Virus record (IMG/VR): IMGVR_UViG_3300030430_002680
Location: 1 to 35,500 of that record
Origin: a virus
Strand: one strand, 5' to 3'
DNA length: 35,500 bases
Below, one piece after another: positions 32,064 through 35,500 of the stretch (position 1 is the first letter of the stretch; every line of letters starts with the position of its first letter). A program made the translations under genes and the position numbers. The notes beneath the pieces are model-generated. The model saw only the letters and a list, made by a program, of their open reading frames with translations. It searched no databases and was not told the origin of the DNA.

Positions 32064-32147
32064 CCTCCTCAGGATTTTAGTTTAGTGTCGGAATTAACAC
32101 TAAAGAACCACCTCAAAAACTCGTGCTCGATTTGATATTCGAGGTGG
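32064..32147 (-). promoter_or_regulatory. Structured 5' leader of the 31759-32058 gene
   Basis: On the minus strand: a 7-bp outer stem CCACCTC/GAGGTGG (32141-32147 with 32108-32114) around a 26-base loop holding the 16-base repeat, then 3 bases, then an 8-bp perfect hairpin TTTAGTGT/ACACTAAA (32081-32104), then CCTGAGGAGG (32064-32073) and the ATG. The loop can also form CTCGA/TCGAG, giving a competing fold. Within it a start-less frame spells EYQIEHEFLRWFF, echoing VEHEFL of the gene at 30997, so a decayed gene end is also possible. Confidence 0.5.
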
Positions 32148-32161
32148 CTCTATGGTGTTTA

Positions 32162-32470
32162 CTACACACTGCCTTCTTTTTGTAGATAAACGGTTTTCAT
32201 CATATCTTTGTTGCCGCATTTGGGGCATATTTTGATCACCGTTCCGTCTGTGTTTTCTGGGTAAACATGATCACATTCTAAACAATGAATATTTTGAAAT
32301 AATTCATATTCATCTCCACAAGTTGAATCTGTTCTTTCGTCAGACCATAATCCTTCGGTAGACCCACAAGATAAACATTTGTTTTCTGACTCATCTACAT
32401 TTCTACTGCCGCAACATATACAACACAGCGGCATATTAGCTATCTCTAACCAAGAATAAGATTTATCCAT
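32162..32470 (-). CDS. Zinc-ribbon-type protein (102 aa)
   Basis: The ATG at 32470 with GGGGGTG upstream is preferred to an in-frame TTG at 32473. The product has 11 Cys in 102 residues, including CCICC (16-20), CLSC, HCLEC and CPKCGN, i.e. two or more zinc ribbons. Such small phage proteins often bind nucleic acid or host RNA polymerase; the role here is unknown. The start lies inside the end of the HTH gene. Confidence 0.7.
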   Translation of the reverse strand: MDKSYSWLEIANMPLCCICCGSRNVDESENKCLSCGSTEGLWSDERTDSTCGDEYELFQNIHCLECDHVYPENTDGTVIKICPKCGNKDMMKTVYLQKEGSV

Positions 32471-32690
32471 CAATCACCCCCTTGTTAGCTTCTCGCATCG
32501 CTAGTTTAATTGTTAACAGTTCTAAAATTGGTTTTGGTATAGCCACGTTTTTAAACTCCTTAGGGCTTCTAAACCATTCGTTGACTGTATGTATGCTTAC
32601 ACTGCAAATATTCGCGATATCGCTATTTGTTAGCTTGTATTGACGTTTTAAATCAATCAGCCGGTTTGTTCTATCTTCTTTACTTGTCAT
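32463..32690 (-). CDS. Helix-turn-helix DNA-binding protein (75 aa)
   Basis: A 75-residue protein with GGGAG 5 bases before the ATG. Residues about 17-42 (KLTNSDIANICSVSIHTVNEWFRS) form a Cro/CI-type helix-turn-helix with the recognition helix SIHTVNEWF. Single-domain regulators like this often control phage early or lysogeny genes; no other repressor candidate is clear in the window. It overlaps both neighbours by about 10 bases. Confidence 0.75.
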   Translation of the reverse strand: MTSKEDRTNRLIDLKRQYKLTNSDIANICSVSIHTVNEWFRSPKEFKNVAIPKPILELLTIKLAMREANKGVIDG

Positions 32691-32913
32691 ACATTCTCCC
32701 TTTAGATAATCCCCATTTCTTAAAACATTTTTTTCTGTTTAGATCAGGGTCTATTAAGTCCAGTTGTAAATCTTTCATGCACTTTTGTCGGGCTACTTCA
32801 ATTCTAATTTTATTTTTCGCTTTTAAAATTGATCGCTCGACAGTTGGCATTTTCAGAATATTTGCAATCCTTTCGGCTTGCTCTAAATGCTGCTTTAAAT
32901 TTTTCACGTTCAT
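32680..32913 (-). CDS. Small basic helical protein (77 aa)
   Basis: A 77-residue basic protein (MNVKNLKQHLEQAERIANIL, then RSILKAKNKIRIEVARQKCMKD). GGAGG from the repeated leader element lies 5 bases before the ATG. Function unknown; the basic helices and the neighbouring HTH gene allow a nucleic-acid-binding role, which is only inference. Confidence 0.6.
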   Translation of the reverse strand: MNVKNLKQHLEQAERIANILKMPTVERSILKAKNKIRIEVARQKCMKDLQLDLIDPDLNRKKCFKKWGLSKGRMYDK

Positions 32914-32918
32914 CTTTG

Positions 32919-32928
32919 CCTCCTCAGG
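32919..32928 (-). repeat. Repeated CCTGAGGAGG element (copy 3 of 5)
   Basis: It also encodes the TGA stop of the small membrane protein upstream. Other copies: 30986-30995, 32064-32073, 34326-34335, 35017-35026, all on the minus strand. Confidence 0.65.
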
Positions 32929-33055
32929 TCATTATGATGTAGGTTAGTGATGCAACAACCACTATTAGAATATTAAAGATAAGGTATGCTTTGCCTGTAA
33001 CTTTAACAGCAAAGAACTTTCCGTTTTCATCCCGCAAAATTTCAAAGTGTTTCAT
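32924..33055 (-). CDS. Tiny single-pass membrane protein (43 aa)
   Basis: A 43-residue frame starting in the last codon of the upstream gene (TAATG). The first 22 residues are charged (MKHFEILRDENGKFFAVKV) and the rest is one hydrophobic segment (AYLIFNILIVVVASLTYIIM). Its stop is part of the CCTGAGGAGG element. Overlap with both neighbours and a clean topology support it despite its size. Confidence 0.6.
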   Translation of the reverse strand: MKHFEILRDENGKFFAVKVTGKAYLIFNILIVVVASLTYIIMT

Positions 33056-33630
33056 TAGTCTTCACCTTCTTTCCAACTATCTGTGCAAAAACCTTCTGGA
33101 TAATCTATCTTTTGAAAATCAAGATCGATTAACCTTTTCCGAAATGAATCCATAAATGGTTTTATTAAATCTCTCATTTTCTTTAATGCTTCCTCTTCAG
33201 TATCTGCTTTAATGTCTATTGAAAGATCCATGCATGGATAACAACGAAAAAAGCCTTCATCTTCCTCAGCAAAATTCCAATTACAACTTAACTCCATAAA
33301 ACCAAGATCAAATAATTGATAATATAGATCACTTTGATAGTCTCCAATTAAGGATTCAAATTTCATTAAGGCTTCGTCTTCATCATCCGCCTCAATTTCC
33401 AAATAGTAATTAACATTAGGAACGCACCTCCAAATAAACTCTGGTTCAGGACGCACATTTATTTCACAGATACCTCGATCTGGAGTGAAATCAAAATCAA
33501 TATTATTTGTATGATAATATTCTCCGTCTTCATCGAATGAACACATTAGAATCATATCGTCAGGTTTAGTTAAATCGTCCTTAATTCCTTCTTGTAATTG
33601 ATCAATCAATTCTTGAACAGTCATCATCAT
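33055..33630 (-). CDS. Very acidic protein with an internal duplication (191 aa)
   Basis: A 191-residue strongly acidic protein. Three ATGs in a row begin it; the third (33624) has the best spacing from GGAGG. It opens with TVQELIDQLQ, almost the same as the next gene upstream (TIQELINQLQ). Two halves repeat: LEIEADDEDEALMKFESLI at about 76-94 and LSIDIKADTEEEALKKMRDLI at about 132-152, each followed by a helix ending in LxDLxF. The acidic, repetitive nature could suit a DNA mimic or a decoy for a basic host protein; this is speculation. Confidence 0.65.
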   Translation of the reverse strand: MMMTVQELIDQLQEGIKDDLTKPDDMILMCSFDEDGEYYHTNNIDFDFTPDRGICEINVRPEPEFIWRCVPNVNYYLEIEADDEDEALMKFESLIGDYQSDLYYQLFDLGFMELSCNWNFAEEDEGFFRCYPCMDLSIDIKADTEEEALKKMRDLIKPFMDSFRKRLIDLDFQKIDYPEGFCTDSWKEGED

Positions 33631-33644
33631 TCCTCCTCCTCTTC
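33624..33644 (-). repeat. Duplicated 21-base gene junction (poly-Glu tail plus ribosome binding site), copy 1
   Basis: Identical to 33836-33856. Each encodes a run of Glu codons (GAG/GAA) at a protein end, which supplies the GGAGG of the next gene and its ATGATG start. Confidence 0.65.
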
Positions 33645-33842
33645 AGCCGAAACACCAATAGCTAGTTTCCAACTGTTTTTGTTGTCATAACCGGAACTAT
33701 CGGTATCTAAATAAATATTCCAATAAGTTTGTTCTTCATAAACATTATCATCAGTTTCAGCACAAATTTTAGTATCTGGAAGATAACCTAATTCATCTAT
33801 TGCATTTTGTAATTGATTGATTAGTTCTTGTATTGTCATCAT
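33627..33842 (-). CDS. Small acidic protein, partial paralogue of the 33055-33630 gene (71 aa)
   Basis: A 71-residue acidic protein starting MMTIQELINQLQNAIDELG and ending SAEEEEE. The N-terminal 15 residues closely match those of the downstream neighbour, so the two share a duplicated start. The Glu tail carries the GGAGG of the next gene. Start overlaps the upstream stop (ATGA). Function unknown. Confidence 0.62.
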   Translation of the reverse strand: MMTIQELINQLQNAIDELGYLPDTKICAETDDNVYEEQTYWNIYLDTDSSGYDNKNSWKLAIGVSAEEEEE

Positions 33843-33991
33843 TCCTCCTCCTCTTCAAGTCCCCAAGTTTCGATTTTTATGCTCAGTCCTCCATCATTTT
33901 TTTCAAAATCATATGACCAATCACAACCAAAAAAATCGGCTAACACTTGCTCCAAGTTATCAAGGAAATCAGATTCAATTTTACGATCCAT
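33839..33991 (-). CDS. Tiny acidic protein (50 aa)
   Basis: A 50-residue frame starting MDRKIESDFLDNLEQVLADFF and ending GLEEEEE, 2 bases after the upstream stop; GGGGG lies about 8 bases before the ATG. The poly-Glu end is the duplicated junction shared with the next gene. Function unknown. Confidence 0.58.
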   Translation of the reverse strand: MDRKIESDFLDNLEQVLADFFGCDWSYDFEKNDGGLSIKIETWGLEEEEE

Positions 33992-33993
33992 AA

Positions 33994-34320
33994 TTAATAC
34001 CCCCACTTTATTGAACTTGGGCTATCTCCGGCTCTCCACCTCTCGCCATCTTCAGTTGGTAAATAACCAAATCTTTCAACTCTTCTAGCTTTCGCCATAT
34101 AAAATATGAATTTTCCCTTAGCTTCAGATGCTGATAACTCGCCATCTTCATAGAGGGATTCATCACATAAATAACCGTTTAAATCGTTATAAATTTGATC
34201 AGCTTCCTCCTGACTGCTTGGTGAAATTTCATGCTCTCTTAAAGAATACATTCCTTTTGAGTCTCTATATGTGTAATAAATGGAATCACCACTTATTATT
34301 TTTGCTTTTTTTCTACTCAT
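33994..34320 (-). CDS. Unknown protein (108 aa)
   Basis: The start is placed at the ATG at 34320, 5 bases after CCTGAGGAGG, rather than further upstream at 34428: the longer frame would translate the structured leader. The 108-residue product (MSRKKAKIISGDSIYYTYRD start) is mixed helix and strand with an acidic middle and a C-terminal GYLPTEDGERWRAGDSPSSIKW. No family recognised. Confidence 0.65.
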   Translation of the reverse strand: MSRKKAKIISGDSIYYTYRDSKGMYSLREHEISPSSQEEADQIYNDLNGYLCDESLYEDGELSASEAKGKFIFYMAKARRVERFGYLPTEDGERWRAGDSPSSIKWGY

Positions 34321-34325
34321 GTTTA

Positions 34326-34399
34326 CCTCCTCAGGTAATAGTTTATTTAGGTCTAGCGACTCCCCAGAGTAGGGGAGTTTCGGACATTCCTCAATGTCC
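34326..34399 (-). promoter_or_regulatory. Tandem-hairpin 5' leader A (before the 33994-34320 gene)
   Basis: On the minus strand: a 7-bp hairpin GGACATT-GAGG-AATGTCC (34382-34399), 3 bases GAA, a 7-bp hairpin ACTCCCC-TACTCT-GGGGAGT (34359-34378), 23 bases, then CCTGAGGAGG (34326-34335) and the ATG. The layout matches leader B at 35017-35086. Confidence 0.6.
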
Positions 34400-34412
34400 A
34401 TCATCAGGCTAG

Positions 34413-34580
34413 TTATGAATTCAACCATTCGTCAAAAGTTTTTAATGGTTCACCTGTCAATTCACAGTGACCAGTGCCATCATCTGAACACGATAAATAA
34501 ATTTCGTACTCATCTTCTAGCCTTCCGCGTTTTCTGGTTTGACTCTCTGCGTGTTCTATTAACATTCGTTCAAGGCTCAT
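34413..34580 (-). CDS. Small unknown protein (55 aa)
   Basis: A 55-residue frame starting MSLERMLIEHAESQTRKRGR, with GGAGG 8 bases before the ATG (GAGGAGGTGCTGTG then ATG). It overlaps the upstream stop as TGATG. The C-terminal half (CSDDGTGHCELTGEPLKTFDEW) has two Cys and reads like a small zinc-less domain. Function unknown; the tight coupling supports it. Confidence 0.62.
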   Translation of the reverse strand: MSLERMLIEHAESQTRKRGRLEDEYEIYLSCSDDGTGHCELTGEPLKTFDEWLNS

Positions 34581-35008
34581 CACAGCACCTCCTCTTTATT
34601 AAAGTTATTGATTAGTTCATCTGATAAATCAAATGGCTTTTGATTTGCTAAAAGAATCTCTCTTACAAGATTATCTTGATCGTGTTTTTGTTGCTCTTTA
34701 CCCGTAAAAAATTCACGATCAATAATCTCAAAGTTTTCCACCCAGTAGACACCGTTATTAAAGTTATCTGCATCAAGTGTGCTATATGTACCGACACCGA
34801 CTGAAAGAATACCTCCCATCCAGTTCCCGATCATTTGAGCGACTCTAGCGCAACAGTATGAAGAATCTTCTCTAATGCCTATGATCTTTGCGGCTTTCAA
34901 AAATGCTTCTACTGAGTCTCTGCCTCCGTTCCAGTGTAGATAAATGGACGGTGAATCTTCTTTGTTTATATATTCATCTTTAAATGATATTACTGCTCTA
35001 TTTCCCAT
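34580..35008 (-). CDS. Conserved hypothetical protein with SIYLHWNGGRDSVEAFL motif (142 aa)
   Basis: A 142-residue protein starting MGNRAVISFKDEYI, preceded by CCTGAGGAGG with an 8-base spacer. The segments PSIYLHWNGGRDSVEAFLKAAK (about 19-41), ARVAQMIGNWMGGILSVGVGTYSTLDADNFNNG (about 54-86) and IIDREFFTG match a small family I recall from phages, plasmids and gut bacteria, whose function is not established. The strong pattern suggests a conserved fold with a catalytic or ligand-binding role. It is separated from the upstream gene by leader B. Confidence 0.72.
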   Translation of the reverse strand: MGNRAVISFKDEYINKEDSPSIYLHWNGGRDSVEAFLKAAKIIGIREDSSYCCARVAQMIGNWMGGILSVGVGTYSTLDADNFNNGVYWVENFEIIDREFFTGKEQQKHDQDNLVREILLANQKPFDLSDELINNFNKEEVL

Positions 35009-35016
35009 TTTATTTA

Positions 35017-35086
35017 CCTCCTCAGGTTGTTAAGTTTATGGGTCTTACTAGCCCCTTTCGGGGCTTTCGATTACTCCCCAGTAATC
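35017..35086 (-). promoter_or_regulatory. Tandem-hairpin 5' leader B (before the 34580-35008 gene)
   Basis: On the minus strand: a 7-bp hairpin GATTACT-GGGG-AGTAATC (35069-35086) spanning the upstream gene's stop, 3 bases GAA, a 6-bp hairpin AGCCCC-GAAA-GGGGCT (35050-35065) with a GNRA loop, 23 bases, then CCTGAGGAGG (35017-35026) and the ATG. No T-run follows, so it is not a classical terminator. Confidence 0.6.
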
Positions 35087-35406
35087 TCGTCAGGTAAGTT
35101 TAAATATCCTTTACTTTGTCTCAAATATTCAGAGTTTGACGCAAAGTTTTCAAAGTAATTTTGAATGCTTGAAAATGTGCAACCTCTCTCAAAATGCTTG
35201 AAGCAATTCTTTGATTTTAAATAATCATTGATTGCATTGTGAGCATCGTCCAAATGTTTCTCAGCTTGATATAATTCTGGGTCATTTCTAAACTGCTCCA
35301 TCTGACCCGAAACAAAGTAGATTGCATCATAAAGGGTTATCAAGTGATCTGCTTTTCTTTGATCAATTTTTAAAGGAAATCCGGCAAGTTTGATCTTGTT
35401 ATCCAT
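35071..35406 (-). CDS. Unknown helical protein (111 aa)
   Basis: The ATG at 35406 with GGGAGG 7 bases upstream is preferred to the in-frame GTG at 35409. The 111-residue product is helical, with a heptad-like middle (DPELYQAEKHLDDAHNAINDYL) and a Cys at about residues 82 and 90 (NCFKHFERGCTF). Its last codons form part of leader B's first hairpin. Function unknown. Confidence 0.62.
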   Translation of the reverse strand: MDNKIKLAGFPLKIDQRKADHLITLYDAIYFVSGQMEQFRNDPELYQAEKHLDDAHNAINDYLKSKNCFKHFERGCTFSSIQNYFENFASNSEYLRQSKGYLNLPDEITGE

Positions 35407-35500
35407 CACGCCACCTCCCTTGTAAAATCACATGGAATCTCCAAAAACTCAATGCTCTTGATCACTTTTTTAGGCGCATCAGTCCACCTCCATTTGACTC
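35406..35500 (-). CDS. 3' end of an unknown gene, cut by the window edge
   Basis: An open minus-strand frame enters from the right edge and ends in TGA at 35406-35408, overlapping the next ATG (TGATG). The visible C-terminus, about 30 residues, includes WTDAPKKVIKSIEFLE. Too little is present to name a function; the overlap with the next start supports its being a real gene. Confidence 0.5.
   Translation of the reverse strand, partial: VKWRWTDAPKKVIKSIEFLEIPCDFTREVA

Noticed and set aside
34321-34428. Longer frame giving a 144-residue version of the 33994-34320 protein
   Set aside because: The extension translates the tandem-hairpin leader and the CCTGAGGAGG element; the inner ATG at 34320 has the ribosome binding site.

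Overview
This window is one stretch of an AT-rich genome of a tailed, probably temperate, T7-like (podovirus-type) bacteriophage or provirus, most likely from a marine host. The evidence is a giant repetitive tail-fibre gene of the kind common in marine phages, a run of internal-virion (ejection) protein genes ending in an 1843-residue protein, a fused primase-helicase, a tyrosine integrase, and tightly packed, overlapping genes. No terminase, portal, capsid, DNA polymerase or endolysin gene is recognisable here. The fibre gene is cut by the left edge and a small gene by the right edge, so the window is a fragment. No tRNA, rRNA, CRISPR array or insertion sequence was seen, and no gap above 300 bases lacks a gene.

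Layout. (1) 1-22480, plus strand: tail fibre, two small proteins, a GTA-type holin, two large unrecognised virion-type proteins, a tail assembly chaperone-like protein, an EF-hand membrane protein, a GNAT acetyltransferase, then a core/ejection block (12503-21235), followed by small membrane proteins and a thermonuclease-like nuclease. (2) 22477-26289, minus strand: integrase behind an apparent terminator, two small proteins, and a translationally coupled SSB-like / YqaJ exonuclease / DUF1071 (Sak3-type) annealing protein operon. (3) A divergent promoter region at about 26290-26397. (4) 26398-30899, plus strand: replication initiator-like winged-helix protein, primase-helicase, coiled-coil protein, Ref-type HNH nuclease, DUF3310 protein, PDDEXK nuclease and two more overlapping genes. 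(5) 30997-35500, minus strand: about fifteen small, mostly unknown genes, including an HTH protein, a zinc-ribbon protein and acidic paralogues, with repeated structured leaders.

How the parts fit: the leftward recombination module and the rightward replication module diverge from one promoter region. The integrase has its own hairpin-terminator leader, suggesting separate control. The structural block delivers the fibre and the ejected core proteins.

The least ordinary observations are these. A 72-codon gene with a good ribosome binding site lies out of frame inside the giant ejection-protein gene (18303-18521), in a locally GC-rich patch. Two 5' leaders in the right arm (34326-34399 and 35017-35086) share the same tandem-hairpin architecture with identical spacings. 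A 10-base element occurs five times in the right arm. Several gene-boundary sequences, each a C-terminal tail carrying the next gene's ribosome binding site, have been duplicated. All function calls come from reading motifs by eye; no database search was run.
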